Of a stretch of 64,000 nt of DNA, positions 19,767 to 29,123 are shown in pieces (position 1 is the first letter of the stretch; the number at the start of each line of letters is the position of its first letter). Source of the DNA: Bacteroidales bacterium (lineage in GTDB: Bacteria > Bacteroidota > Bacteroidia > Bacteroidales > VadinHA17); NCBI GenBank assembly GCA_009877105.1, contig WXFD01000024.1, positions 62,001 through 126,000 of the forward strand. Direction: 5' to 3'. A program made the position numbers and the translations under genes. The notes below the pieces were generated by a model. That model saw nothing but the letters and a program-made list of their open reading frames with translations. It did no database searches and had not been told where the DNA came from.

Positions 19767-21554
19767 ATGGAGATTGTTCTGAAGCAAAAGATCAGGGAAG
19801 CGTTAAGCAGCCTATACAATGCAAAGGTTGATGATAATCATATTCAGCTGCAGGAGACCCGGAAAGATTTTCCGGGCGACTTCACACTGGTGGTTTTTCC
19901 TTTGCTTCGGTTTTCAAAAAATACACCTGAGCAGACCGGCGAAAGCATAGGCAATTACCTGACTGACAACTTCCCTCTTATTTCGGGATTTAATGTGATA
20001 AAAGGATTCCTTAACCTTGAAGTTTCATACAAGTGGTGGATCGAGTATTTTTCGGCCTTGTGCGGGGAAAAGGACTATTTCAGGAATTGCAGGATTGCAA
20101 ACCCTGAAGTTATTCTTGTTGAGTACTCATCTCCAAACACAAACAAACCCCTTCATCTGGGACATATCAGGAATAATCTCCTGGGATTCTCGCTTAACCG
20201 CATCCTTGCGTCGTGCGGTCACAAGGTTATCAAAACCAGCATAGTGAACGACAGGGGGATACATATTTGCAAGTCAATGCTGGCCTGGCTTAAATTTGGT
20301 AACAATGAGACTCCGGAGTCTGCCGGGATTAAAGGGGACCATCTCGTTGGCAAATATTATGTGAAATATGAGCAGGAATACAAATTGCAGGTGGATGAGC
20401 TTATCAAAAACGGTATGGGCGAGGCTGAAGCAAGAAGTTCTGCACCCCTGCTTAAGGAGGCCAGGGAGATGCTGCTGAGATGGGAGTCGAACGACAGGGA
20501 AACCATGGAGTTGTGGAAAATGATGAATTCATGGGTTTATGCCGGGTTTGATGAGACTTACAGGATGCTCGGAGTTGACTTTGACCGGGTTTACTATGAA
20601 TCGGAAACTTATCTCGCAGGAAAAGAAATTGTTCTGAAGGGATTAAGGGATAACATACTTTACCGGCAGGAGGATAATTCAATATGGGTTGACCTGACGT
20701 CAATGGGGCTGGATCACAAACTCCTTCTCAGATCGGACGGAACGGCGGTTTATATAACCCAGGATCTGGGTACTGCCGTGGAAAGATTTAATGAATTCGG
20801 ATTTGATAAAACCATTTATGTTGTCGGGAATGAGCAGAATTATCATTTCCAGGTGCTCGGTGCGCTGATGAAAAAGATGGGATATCCATGGGCCGGCGGC
20901 CTTATTCATTTCTCGTACGGGATGGTGGAGCTTCCGGAAGGCAGGATGAAATCACGCGAGGGTATCATTGTTGATGCGGATGACCTGATCAGGGAAATGC
21001 ATGATACTGCCCGTGAGGTCTCTCTGGAACTTGGCAAGCTGTCTGACTATTCTGAGCCGGAAAAGGAGGAAATTTTCAGGAAAATAGGACTCGGGGCACT
21101 TAAATATTTCATGCTGAAAGTGGACCCCCACAGGAATATGACATTTAATCCCGCCGAATCCATAGACTTCAATGGAAATACCGGACCCTTCATCCAGTAC
21201 ACCTATGCAAGAATAAGATCATTATTCAGAAAAGCTGAACAGATGGGCATTTATCCCGATAAAAAGGCACTGCTTACTGCCAGGCCGGGACAAAAAGAGA
21301 TCGAACTGATCAAATTGTTCAGGAAGTTTTCAGATGTTGTTTCCCAGGCGGCATCAGAGCTAAGCCCCGCACTTGTTGCAAACTACTGCTATGACCTTTC
21401 AAAGGAGTACAATCAGTTTTATCATGACTTTTCAATATTGGGTGAGGAGAACATGGAATTGAGGGATTTCAGGATATATCTTTCGGAGGTTGCAGGTGAT
21501 CTGATTTTGAACGGGATGTGGCTTCTGGGGATTGAGATGCCTGAAAGAATGTGA
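19767..21554 (+). CDS. argS: Arginyl-tRNA synthetase
   Basis: A 595-residue class I synthetase that charges tRNA-Arg in the cytoplasm. An N-terminal additional domain (about 1-105) is followed by the HIGH-type signature HLGH within SSPNTNKPLHLGHIRNN. Further on are the ArgRS-specific YGMVELPEGRMKSREG (a KMSKS variant) and a C-terminal alpha-helical anticodon-binding domain beginning about FIQYTYARIRSLFRKA. The ATG at 19767 is preferred over 19734 because a promoter box overlaps the earlier start. It is followed 26 bases later by ffh. Confidence 0.97.
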   Translation: MEIVLKQKIREALSSLYNAKVDDNHIQLQETRKDFPGDFTLVVFPLLRFSKNTPEQTGESIGNYLTDNFPLISGFNVIKGFLNLEVSYKWWIEYFSALCGEKDYFRNCRIANPEVILVEYSSPNTNKPLHLGHIRNNLLGFSLNRILASCGHKVIKTSIVNDRGIHICKSMLAWLKFGNNETPESAGIKGDHLVGKYYVKYEQEYKLQVDELIKNGMGEAEARSSAPLLKEAREMLLRWESNDRETMELWKMMNSWVYAGFDETYRMLGVDFDRVYYESETYLAGKEIVLKGLRDNILYRQEDNSIWVDLTSMGLDHKLLLRSDGTAVYITQDLGTAVERFNEFGFDKTIYVVGNEQNYHFQVLGALMKKMGYPWAGGLIHFSYGMVELPEGRMKSREGIIVDADDLIREMHDTAREVSLELGKLSDYSEPEKEEIFRKIGLGALKYFMLKVDPHRNMTFNPAESIDFNGNTGPFIQYTYARIRSLFRKAEQMGIYPDKKALLTARPGQKEIELIKLFRKFSDVVSQAASELSPALVANYCYDLSKEYNQFYHDFSILGEENMELRDFRIYLSEVAGDLILNGMWLLGIEMPERM

Positions 21555-21580
21555 ATTAAGTAATAAACCTTGATAATAAT

Positions 21581-22897
21581 ATGTTTGAGAATTTAAGCGA
21601 AAAGCTGGAAAAGTCCTTTAAACTACTCAAGGGGCAGGGCAGAATAACTGAAATAAATATTGCCGAGACCCTCAAAGAAGTAAGAAGGGCTCTTCTTGAT
21701 GCCGATGTCAATTTCAGGATAGCGAAGCAGTTTACCGATACTGTCAGGGCGAAAGCTCTAGGTCAGGAAGTCCTAAAATCGGTGAATCCGTCACAGATGA
21801 TGATCAAGATTGTCCACGATGAGCTGGTAGCATTAATGGGTGGCGACAAATCAGATATCAATATAAAGATAAATCCGGCTGTCATTCTCATTGCGGGCCT
21901 TCAGGGTTCAGGAAAGACCACTTTCAGCGGCAAGCTTGCGAAATGGGTGAAGACCAAAAGAGGGAAGAATCCCATTCTTGTAGCCGGTGACGTATATCGT
22001 CCTGCGGCAATTGAACAGCTGAAGATCATTGCCGCCCAGGCGGAGGTTCCGGTATACACTGAAGATGGCAACATGAACCCGGTCCAGATTGTGAAGAACT
22101 CCGTGAGGGAGGCTAAGATGAAGAATCACGATGTCGTTATCATTGATACTGCCGGCCGCCTTGCAGTTGACGAGGAGATGATGAATGAAATTGCCTCGAT
22201 AAAGAATACCGTTTCACCACATGAGATTCTCTTCGTTGTCGATTCAATGACCGGTCAGGATGCCGTCAATACTGCAAGGGAATTCAATGAAAGGCTCGAT
22301 TTCAACGGGGTTGTCCTTACCAAACTAGATGGGGATACCCGCGGCGGTGCTGCCCTTTCGATCAGGTCGGTCGTAAATAAGCCGATCAAATTCGTAAGCT
22401 CCGGGGAGAAAATAGATGCAATCGACATTTTCTACCCGTCGAGGATGGCCGACAGGATTCTCGGAATGGGTGATATTGTGTCATTTGTTGAAAAAGCACA
22501 GGAACAATATGATTTAGAAGAGGCCAGGAAACTACAGAAAAAAATAGCCAGGGATCAGTTTGACTTTAATGATTTCATTGCACAGATACAGCAGATAAAG
22601 AAGATGGGAAACGTCAGGGATCTGATGTCGATGATCCCCGGAGTCGGAAAAGCTGTTAAGGACCTTGATATTGATGATAATGCATTTAAGAGTATTGAAG
22701 CCATAATCAGGAGCATGACACCCGGAGAAAGAAGGAACCCGGTGATCCTGAATGGAAGCAGGCGCAAAAGAATAGCAACGGGAAGCGGTACAACAGTGCA
22801 GGATGTCAACAGGCTTCTCAAACAATTTGATGAAACCAGACGAATGATGAGAATGATGACTAAAGGTAGGAATGCTGCCGGTTTAATGAGAAAATAA
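21581..22897 (+). CDS. ffh: Signal recognition particle protein Ffh
   Basis: A 438-residue SRP54-type GTPase that binds signal sequences on ribosomes and delivers them to FtsY. It has an N domain (1-95), then a G domain with GLQGSGKTT (P loop), DTAGR, and TKLDGDTRGG. The C-terminal methionine-rich M domain (about 325-438) contains the RNA-binding GSGTTVQDVNRLLKQF and a run of Met near MRMMTKG. Length is normal. The 4.5S RNA gene was not found in this window. Confidence 0.98.
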   Translation: MFENLSEKLEKSFKLLKGQGRITEINIAETLKEVRRALLDADVNFRIAKQFTDTVRAKALGQEVLKSVNPSQMMIKIVHDELVALMGGDKSDINIKINPAVILIAGLQGSGKTTFSGKLAKWVKTKRGKNPILVAGDVYRPAAIEQLKIIAAQAEVPVYTEDGNMNPVQIVKNSVREAKMKNHDVVIIDTAGRLAVDEEMMNEIASIKNTVSPHEILFVVDSMTGQDAVNTAREFNERLDFNGVVLTKLDGDTRGGAALSIRSVVNKPIKFVSSGEKIDAIDIFYPSRMADRILGMGDIVSFVEKAQEQYDLEEARKLQKKIARDQFDFNDFIAQIQQIKKMGNVRDLMSMIPGVGKAVKDLDIDDNAFKSIEAIIRSMTPGERRNPVILNGSRRKRIATGSGTTVQDVNRLLKQFDETRRMMRMMTKGRNAAGLMRK

Positions 22898-22905
22898 TAT
22901 AAATC

Positions 22906-23781
22906 ATGTACACATTAATTGATGGTAATAAGATCGCATCCGAGATCAAGTCGGAAATTGCCAGGGAAGTTGCCCGAATGGTTAGTTCAGGGATTAAGAT
23001 ACCTCATCTTGCTGCAATTCTGGTTGGCAGAAATCCCTCTAGTGAAACCTATGTGAACAATAAGGTAAAGGATTGTGAAGAAGTAGGCTTTAAATCAACC
23101 CTCCTGAGGTTGAGTGAGGAAATTACTGAAAACGACCTGCTGGCAAAAATCAGGGAGTTAAATGAAGACGATGATGTTGATGCATTTATTGTCCAGCTTC
23201 CATTGCCTGGACATATTTCTGAATCAAGTGTGACAGAGGCGATTGACCCGTCAAAAGATGCTGACGGATTTCATCCTGTTAACCTGGGCAGGATGGTGGC
23301 AGGGCTGCCCGGCTATTTGCCGGCTACACCTTTCGGGGTGATTGAACTTCTGGACAGATATGGGATAAATGTTTCGGGCAGGAATTGTGTAATCCTGGGA
23401 AGGAGCAATATTGTCGGAAGACCGCTGAGCATACTTCTTTCACAAAAGGGCAGGGATGCCACAGTAACTCTTGTTCACAGCAGGACCAGGAATATTCCCG
23501 AGCTGGTCAGGAAGGCAGACATTGTAATTGCAGCTCTTGGTTCACCCGGCTTCGTTAAAGCCGATATGATAAGTGACGGCGCTGTGGTGATAGATGTGGG
23601 GACAACCAGGGTTGAATCGCCATTATCAAAAAAAGGATGGAGACTTGCAGGTGATGTGGATTTCGACAACGTTGCACCAAAGTGCTCCTATATTAGCCCA
23701 GTCCCGGGCGGAGTCGGGCCCATGACCAGGGTCGCTCTTCTGAAGAATACCCTGCTTGCCGCAATGAGACGAGTCCGCTGA
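22906..23781 (+). CDS. folD: Bifunctional methylenetetrahydrofolate dehydrogenase / cyclohydrolase
   Basis: A 291-residue FolD that interconverts methylene-, methenyl- and formyl-tetrahydrofolate for one-carbon metabolism. Family motifs are YVNNKVKDCEEVGF (catalytic Lys), VQLPLPGH, KDADGFHPVNLG, PATPFGVIELL, the nucleotide-binding GRSNIVGRPLSILL, and SPVPGGVGPMTRVALLKNT. It follows ffh by 8 bases, so it is likely cotranscribed with argS-ffh. A perfect 12-bp terminator hairpin lies about 100 bases downstream. Confidence 0.97.
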   Translation: MYTLIDGNKIASEIKSEIAREVARMVSSGIKIPHLAAILVGRNPSSETYVNNKVKDCEEVGFKSTLLRLSEEITENDLLAKIRELNEDDDVDAFIVQLPLPGHISESSVTEAIDPSKDADGFHPVNLGRMVAGLPGYLPATPFGVIELLDRYGINVSGRNCVILGRSNIVGRPLSILLSQKGRDATVTLVHSRTRNIPELVRKADIVIAALGSPGFVKADMISDGAVVIDVGTTRVESPLSKKGWRLAGDVDFDNVAPKCSYISPVPGGVGPMTRVALLKNTLLAAMRRVR

Positions 23782-23881
23782 TTGCCCGGGATGATTCCAA
23801 CAGCTTATGTTTGCCGGGGCCATGTTGTGCAATCGGCTGTTTCACGGGTGTATTAACCAATAATCAGGTTGCAGAAAAAAG

Positions 23882-23909
23882 AAAGAAACCGGGTGGTCCC
23901 GGTTTCTTT
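23882..23909. terminator. Rho-independent terminator, bidirectional
   Basis: AAAGAAACCGGG (23882-23893), loop TGGT, and CCCGGTTTCTTT (23898-23909) form a perfect 12-bp stem. Because the stem ends in T on one strand and A on the other, it could work both ways. It most likely ends the argS-ffh-folD transcript. The rest of the 23782-24152 gap is A/T-rich with no gene seen, apart from the promoter box for the next gene. Confidence 0.8.
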
Positions 23910-24124
23910 AAGGTAGAATTTAGGTTAGTTCTAGGGTAAAATTTTATATATAGGGAAATTATTGGCTATATTCTATCAGCATAGATGATAAAATCATGCA
24001 TTTGGTTGCGTAAATGTGAAAAAAAACTTAAAAATTTTTATATTAGGCTGTAATTCAGGTGAAAAAACAAACTATATTGTTAATAATTTCACATCTGCCA
24101 AAAGTGGATTATTTGAAATGTTTT

Positions 24125-24132
24125 TAAATTTG
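24125..24132 (+). promoter_or_regulatory. -7 box for the TPR gene
   Basis: Reads TAAATTTG, matching TAnnTTTG, 20 bases before the ATG at 24153. A TTTG at 24112 is too close to serve as a -33 element. Confidence 0.4.
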
Positions 24133-24152
24133 CACATTATATTGCCAGGGGA

Positions 24153-25562
24153 ATGGAAGAGGACAGATCCGGATTTTCCTTTGAGGAAGAGATAAGGAGC
24201 GCAGTTCAGAAATTTGAACGGATGCGGAGCAATAATCAAAGTTGTTTTTTTGATGTTATTGAATTCGAATCAATAATTGATTATTATATCGAAAGCAACA
24301 ATCCCCTGAAAGCGTATGAAGCGGCCATACTGGCAGCGGAGCAGCATCCCAATTCAGTATCAATACAGCTTAGGAAAGCAAGGGTTCTCCTCGACAGGGG
24401 ACGTGCCGTTGAAGCTCTCAGGATCCTGAAAAACCTCGAAAGCATTGAACCCGGAAATCATGAAATATGTGTGGCGAAGGGAACAGCTCTGGGTATGCTG
24501 GGAGATATTCAGGGAGCAAAGAAAATGTTTGACTATGCACTCACACTCGATTCAGATGATACTGCCAATATTCTCTTTTCCATTACTTCAGTTCTGCAAA
24601 ATCTCAATTATTACGATTACCTTATCCCATACCTGAAGAAACTCATTCAGCTTGAACCCGATTTTTATGCTCACTTATATGACCTGGCCTATGCTTTCGA
24701 AAAAACGGAGAATTATGCTGAAAGCATCAGGTATTACCGAAAGTACCTCGAGGAGGAACCTTTCTCCGACAGTGCATGGTATAATCTGGGGATAATATAC
24801 AACAAGCTTGATGAACCCGAAAAAGCTCTGACCGCTTATGATTATTCACTTGCCATAAATTCCTCGAATACCTTTGCATTGTTCAACAAGGGTAACATCC
24901 TGTATAATCAGGAAAAATATGTCGAGGCTGTCCCGGTTTATCATGAATATCTGGAAAATGAACCGGACAATTTCGAGGCAATGACTTATCTTGCTGAATG
25001 CTATGAAAAAACAGGCGACCTGGTGCTGGCCAGGAAATATTATAATGAAGCAATAGAGCTGGCTCCTGATTTTGCCGATCCCTGGTTTGGTCTCGGAATA
25101 CTTGCCCTCGATGAAGGAAACCCTTCAGAGAGCCTCGTATTTCTCAGAAAGGCAGTAAGGCTTGATGACGAAAACCCTGAAATATGGTATATTCTGGGCA
25201 AGGCACATTATGCCTCGGGAGAGGAAAAAGCTGCCCTGCGCTGCTTCAGGGAGGCTTTGAAAATAGATGTATATTACAACGAGGTATGGTCCGATCTCGG
25301 CAGGATTATTTTGAATGAGGGATATATTAAAAGAGCACTCCCATATCTTGAAAAGGCCTATAAGATCATCGGCGATATACCGGGAATTAATTATCTTCTC
25401 GGGGCATTTCATTGCCATTTGGGAAATACTGAAAAGGCCTTCAGGCATATCTCCCTGGCTTTGTCGTCTGAGAAAGAGGCTTTTTATGAATTCAGGGACA
25501 TTTTTCCGGTGAAAATTCATAACAGAAAGATAAAAAGGCTGTTTGAAGAGTATAATATCTGA
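24153..25562 (+). CDS. Cytoplasmic tetratricopeptide repeat protein
   Basis: A 469-residue protein made almost wholly of TPR helices. Repeats with the pattern A.YDYSL...P....L..KG can be followed from about residue 40 to 440, for example WYNLGIIYNKLDEPEKALTA and WFGLGILALDEGNPSESLVF. The N terminus is acidic and lacks a signal peptide or membrane segment, so it is probably cytoplasmic. TPR arrays bind other proteins, but the partner cannot be read from the sequence. It has its own promoter box and stands between folD and the ComA-like gene. Confidence 0.85.
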   Translation: MEEDRSGFSFEEEIRSAVQKFERMRSNNQSCFFDVIEFESIIDYYIESNNPLKAYEAAILAAEQHPNSVSIQLRKARVLLDRGRAVEALRILKNLESIEPGNHEICVAKGTALGMLGDIQGAKKMFDYALTLDSDDTANILFSITSVLQNLNYYDYLIPYLKKLIQLEPDFYAHLYDLAYAFEKTENYAESIRYYRKYLEEEPFSDSAWYNLGIIYNKLDEPEKALTAYDYSLAINSSNTFALFNKGNILYNQEKYVEAVPVYHEYLENEPDNFEAMTYLAECYEKTGDLVLARKYYNEAIELAPDFADPWFGLGILALDEGNPSESLVFLRKAVRLDDENPEIWYILGKAHYASGEEKAALRCFREALKIDVYYNEVWSDLGRIILNEGYIKRALPYLEKAYKIIGDIPGINYLLGAFHCHLGNTEKAFRHISLALSSEKEAFYEFRDIFPVKIHNRKIKRLFEEYNI

Positions 25563-25649
25563 TACCGCCTTGCTGCTGTTTCTTCATAATTCTGTGCAAT
25601 GGACATTAATTGATGAACATTGTATGGTATTATTTAATCATTAACCTGA

Positions 25650-26438
25650 ATGACTATTATGAAACATGAACTTCCCTTTATACCCCAGAGGCCGGCAAAG
25701 CCCAGAAAATCAGGTATCACCATGGTAATGGACAAAGGATTGAGCATTCGGGCAGCTGAGGATTTTATGTCGGTAGGAAGCGAGTATACAGATATGGTAA
25801 AAATGGGATTCGGAACATCCCTGCTCACACCCGGATTTGAAAGAAAGCTTGAAATTTATAGAGAAGCCGGATGTATGCCATATTTCGGAGGAACATTGTT
25901 TGAAGCCTTTGTAATCAGGAAAATGTTCAGGGAATATGTTGAACTTCTCGACAAATATAAAGTTGAGCTTGTTGAGGTATCCGACGGATCTTATGAAATG
26001 GATCATAAGAGAAAGCTTGAATATATACGGATACTTGCATCGCGCGGTATTGTCATTTCTGAAGTGGGATCAAAGAAAAAAGATGTCGTTTACAGTCCTG
26101 CTGAATGGGTGCTGATGATGAAATCAGAACTGGCAGCCGGATCGCTTAAGGTGATTGCTGAGGCCCGTGAATCAGGAACAATTGGCATTTATAACGAAGA
26201 CGGATCAGTCAATATGGCCTTGATTGAAACCATATCAGATCATGTAAGCCTCGAAAACGTTATCTGGGAAGCTCCCCTTAAATCACAGCAGGCCTGGTTC
26301 ATCCGGCATTTCGGCGCAAATGTCAATCTGGGAAATATTGCACCTGAGGAAATAATTCCCCTTGAATCGCTGAGAAGAGGGTTGCGTGGTGATACTTTCT
26401 TTCAGTTTCTGCCGGATGACATCGACGAATCAAAATAG
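25650..26438 (+). CDS. Phosphosulfolactate synthase family protein (ComA-like)
   Basis: A 262-residue TIM-barrel protein. Recognisable family segments are RKSGITMVMDKG, DMVKMGFGTSLLTPGFERK, PYFGGTLFEAF, VELVEVSDGSYEM, and VIWEAPLKSQQAWFIRHFG, ending with LRGDTFFQFL. In methanogens ComA adds sulfite to phosphoenolpyruvate to make phosphosulfolactate, the first step to coenzyme M. Homologues in other bacteria could make sulfolactate or act on another sulfonate. No ComB or ComC gene is adjacent; the next gene is aroE. A second possible start (Met4) changes little. Family assignment is strong; the reaction in this organism is inferred. Confidence 0.87.
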   Translation: MTIMKHELPFIPQRPAKPRKSGITMVMDKGLSIRAAEDFMSVGSEYTDMVKMGFGTSLLTPGFERKLEIYREAGCMPYFGGTLFEAFVIRKMFREYVELLDKYKVELVEVSDGSYEMDHKRKLEYIRILASRGIVISEVGSKKKDVVYSPAEWVLMMKSELAAGSLKVIAEARESGTIGIYNEDGSVNMALIETISDHVSLENVIWEAPLKSQQAWFIRHFGANVNLGNIAPEEIIPLESLRRGLRGDTFFQFLPDDIDESK

Positions 26439-26470
26439 AAACCCTTAGTCATACCCACGGTTCTGTAATT

Positions 26471-27223
26471 ATGCGAAAATTCGGCCTCATCGGCTTTCCA
26501 TTGGGGCATTCATTCTCAGCCGGTTACTTTGACAGTAAATTCCACATGGAAAATATCCGCGATTGTTCCTACAGAAATTATCCCCTGACGGATATTGAGG
26601 AACTGCCGGGTCTGATCGGGTCAGATCCGGAAATCATCGGGCTGAATGTCACTATTCCTTACAAAACTGAGGTGATAAGGTATCTGGATTACATTGATCC
26701 CGAAGCCGAAAAGGTTGGGGCAGTTAACGTACTTAAAATAAACAGGTCTGACGGCAGGTTTCATATCAGAGGGTTTAATAGCGATATTTACGGGATCAGG
26801 GCAACCTTAATGCCTTTCGCAGTAGAGGAACTTCGGAACGCACTCATTCTTGGCACCGGGGGCAGTTCGAAGGCGGTGAGCCATGTACTGTCAGAAATGC
26901 ATGTGCATTTCTCACTTGTTTCAAGAACCGTAAAACCGGACTGCCTCACGTATCGGGATGTACAGACTGGACTGCCAGCAGGAACAAGGCTGATCGTCAA
27001 TACCACCCCTGTTGGCATGTTACCTGACATCGGTCAAAAACCCGATATCAGGTATGACCTTCTGACCGGAGACCACATCCTTTTCGACCTTATTTACAAT
27101 CCTGAAAAGACAGCATTCCTGAAAGCAGGAGAGGAGAGGGGCTGCAGAATACTTAACGGATTAAAGATGCTTTATTCCCAGGCTGAAAGATCCTGGGAGA
27201 TATGGAATGACCCGGCATTCTGA
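26471..27223 (+). CDS. aroE: Shikimate dehydrogenase
   Basis: A 250-residue NADP-dependent enzyme that reduces 3-dehydroshikimate to shikimate in aromatic amino acid synthesis. It has the substrate-binding GFPLGHSFSAGYF, the catalytic Lys in VTIPYKTE, the Asp in GFNSDIYG, the nucleotide-binding loop LGTGGSSKAV, NTTPVGM, and a C-terminal LNGLKMLYSQAERSW. It lies 32 bases after the ComA-like gene on the same strand and is probably in the same transcript. It converges on the complex I operon. Confidence 0.95.
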   Translation: MRKFGLIGFPLGHSFSAGYFDSKFHMENIRDCSYRNYPLTDIEELPGLIGSDPEIIGLNVTIPYKTEVIRYLDYIDPEAEKVGAVNVLKINRSDGRFHIRGFNSDIYGIRATLMPFAVEELRNALILGTGGSSKAVSHVLSEMHVHFSLVSRTVKPDCLTYRDVQTGLPAGTRLIVNTTPVGMLPDIGQKPDIRYDLLTGDHILFDLIYNPEKTAFLKAGEERGCRILNGLKMLYSQAERSWEIWNDPAF

Positions 27224-27283
27224 TTGATCGGGGATCTTATTTTTAATCTGACATGATTCTATAAATTCAAAACACCTCACGGG

Positions 27284-27631
27284 TCACTGGTCCTTTTTCC
27301 TCAGCCAGTACCTGTTATCGCAATCAGTACATTCCTGGAGCCAGTAGCCCGGAGTTACATAACCGCCTCCGGGTATTTTGAGGAGGCATTCGTAAATGGC
27401 AAAAACAGGATTGAAAACAATATCAGTGACGCCAATGCTGTATGTGGGTTCTTCATCTTCCGATGAGGGCGGATTCACCGATTCAACCACTTCCAGGTTA
27501 TTGAATTCCAGGAGCTGGCGCAGGAATAAGGCTCGTTCACCGCTAGCCGATGTTTCTATAATGGTGCACCTCACACCATTTATTTCTCCTATTACATGTT
27601 TTGCATTGTTTATGCCCATGACTGGTTTCAT
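27284..27631 (-). CDS. Unknown small protein at the end of the complex I operon
   Basis: A 115-residue protein not recognised with confidence. It starts 6 bases after the nuoN stop on the same strand, so it is the last gene of the nuo operon. The N-terminal half (KHVIGEINGVRCTIIE through FLRQLLEFNNLEVV) resembles small alpha/beta domains of the DUF2007 type. The C terminus has a Cys pair in QECTDCDNRYWL, possibly metal-binding. No signal peptide or membrane segment is seen. Tight linkage suggests a role in complex I assembly or electron input, but this is inference from position only. Confidence 0.7.
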   Translation of the reverse strand: MKPVMGINNAKHVIGEINGVRCTIIETSASGERALFLRQLLEFNNLEVVESVNPPSSEDEEPTYSIGVTDIVFNPVFAIYECLLKIPGGGYVTPGYWLQECTDCDNRYWLRKKDQ

Positions 27632-27637
27632 ATTTAT

Positions 27638-29059
27638 TCAGATGCCAAAGCTTAAATTCCTTATCGCTTCATAAACGGGACTGGCGAATCCGGTTAAGAA
27701 TATGCCGGCCGTACATATCCCCAGGGCCAGTTTAGTTGGGATATCACTTTTAAAGCTTTCAACGGGGTTCTCATTTGCATTTATAAACATTGCCTTGACA
27801 ACCAGAAGATAATAATAAAGTGAGATAATTGTATTAAGCACCGCAATCGTAACCAGCAGATAGTAACCTTTCTCGGCAGCAGCGGCGAAGAGGAAGAATT
27901 TTCCGAAGAAGCCGGCCACGGGCGGGATCCCGGCAAGGGAAAACAGGGCCAGGGTCATGATCAGGCTCACTCCCGGATTGGTCCTGTAAAGTCCGTTGTA
28001 ATCCTTCAGATCCTCTCTGCCGCTGGCGTTTGAGATTGCTGCGACAGCGCCGAATGCACCAAGATTTGAAAAAATGTATACCAGTATGTAATAAATGACA
28101 GATGCCATGCCGGCAGCGTTTCCTCCGATAATTCCAAGAAAGATGTATCCGGCCTGGGAGATGGATGAAAATGCCAGAAATCTTTTGAGGTTCTGCTGCC
28201 TTATGGCAAAAAGATTGCCTATGGTCATGGTTAGTACTGATGTGGCATAAATTGCCTTCTGCCATGAGGCCATAATTACCGGGAACACGGTGAAGAGGAC
28301 AATAATGAAAATGAATACTGCAGCTCCTTTTGAAATTACGGAAAGATACGATGTTATACTGACGGGAGCTCCTTCATATACGTCTGCTGTCCAGAGGTGG
28401 AATGGAACTATGGAAATTTTAAAGGCCATACCTGAAAAGAAAAATATGAAACCCAGGGTCTGAAGGTTGTTGTTCTTCAGCAGGTGTGCAGCCTCTTCAA
28501 AATACAACGTTCCGGTTGTTCCGTACAACATGGCCAGACCGTAAAGCAATACTCCCGACGAAAGAGCCGATATCAGGATGAGCTTGATCCCGGCCTCGGC
28601 CGACTTATTGCTGTATCTTTCATAAGCTGCGAGGGCGGTTAACGGTATTGTGGCAAGTTCAAGACCTATATAGAACATAAGAAAATGCCCTGCCGAGATC
28701 ATGAAGTTCATACCGGTGAGTGTGGATATGAGAAGGATGAAATACTCACTCACCCTGTCGCGGTTTTCGTCTCTCCCTAGCCAGGTCACCGACTGGATGA
28801 GAACAAGCAGAGCGCCGATGTTCAGTATGTTTTTCATTATCAGCCTTGTCTTGTCAGCTATGTACATGTTGCCGAAAAGAGTGCCTGCAGGGGAGGGGAG
28901 GAAACCTGCAACGGTGATAAATGCGAAGGCTGCAATTGCAATTGTACCTGTTGATTTCCTTTTTCCGGAAGGGGAGAAAATTTCAGCAGCCAGAACGACG
29001 AGTATGACAGCAGTCAAAAGCAATTCATGCCTCATAATCGCAAAATCTCCAATGCTCAT
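27638..29059 (-). CDS. nuoN: NADH-quinone oxidoreductase subunit N
   Basis: A 473-residue antiporter-like membrane subunit of complex I, about 14 transmembrane helices. It has the proton-channel core MFYIGLELATIPLTALAAYE (essential Glu) and the later KISIVPFHLWTADVYEGAP segment typical of NuoN. The catalytic pumping subunits are coded in the order L-M-N. It follows nuoM by 64 bases and ends the membrane-arm series. Confidence 0.96.
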   Translation of the reverse strand: MSIGDFAIMRHELLLTAVILVVLAAEIFSPSGKRKSTGTIAIAAFAFITVAGFLPSPAGTLFGNMYIADKTRLIMKNILNIGALLVLIQSVTWLGRDENRDRVSEYFILLISTLTGMNFMISAGHFLMFYIGLELATIPLTALAAYERYSNKSAEAGIKLILISALSSGVLLYGLAMLYGTTGTLYFEEAAHLLKNNNLQTLGFIFFFSGMAFKISIVPFHLWTADVYEGAPVSITSYLSVISKGAAVFIFIIVLFTVFPVIMASWQKAIYATSVLTMTIGNLFAIRQQNLKRFLAFSSISQAGYIFLGIIGGNAAGMASVIYYILVYIFSNLGAFGAVAAISNASGREDLKDYNGLYRTNPGVSLIMTLALFSLAGIPPVAGFFGKFFLFAAAAEKGYYLLVTIAVLNTIISLYYYLLVVKAMFINANENPVESFKSDIPTKLALGICTAGIFLTGFASPVYEAIRNLSFGI

Positions 29060-29123
29060 ATCAGTGATCTGTAAGTGTTTGTTGATTTCAATTCATTGAT
29101 CTTTTTTATTGACAGCCGGAATC

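Noticed and set aside
21580..21587. TATGTTTG at the ffh start, matching TAnnTTTG
   Set aside because: It contains the start codon of ffh itself, so it cannot serve as that gene's promoter; argS ends only 26 bases before.
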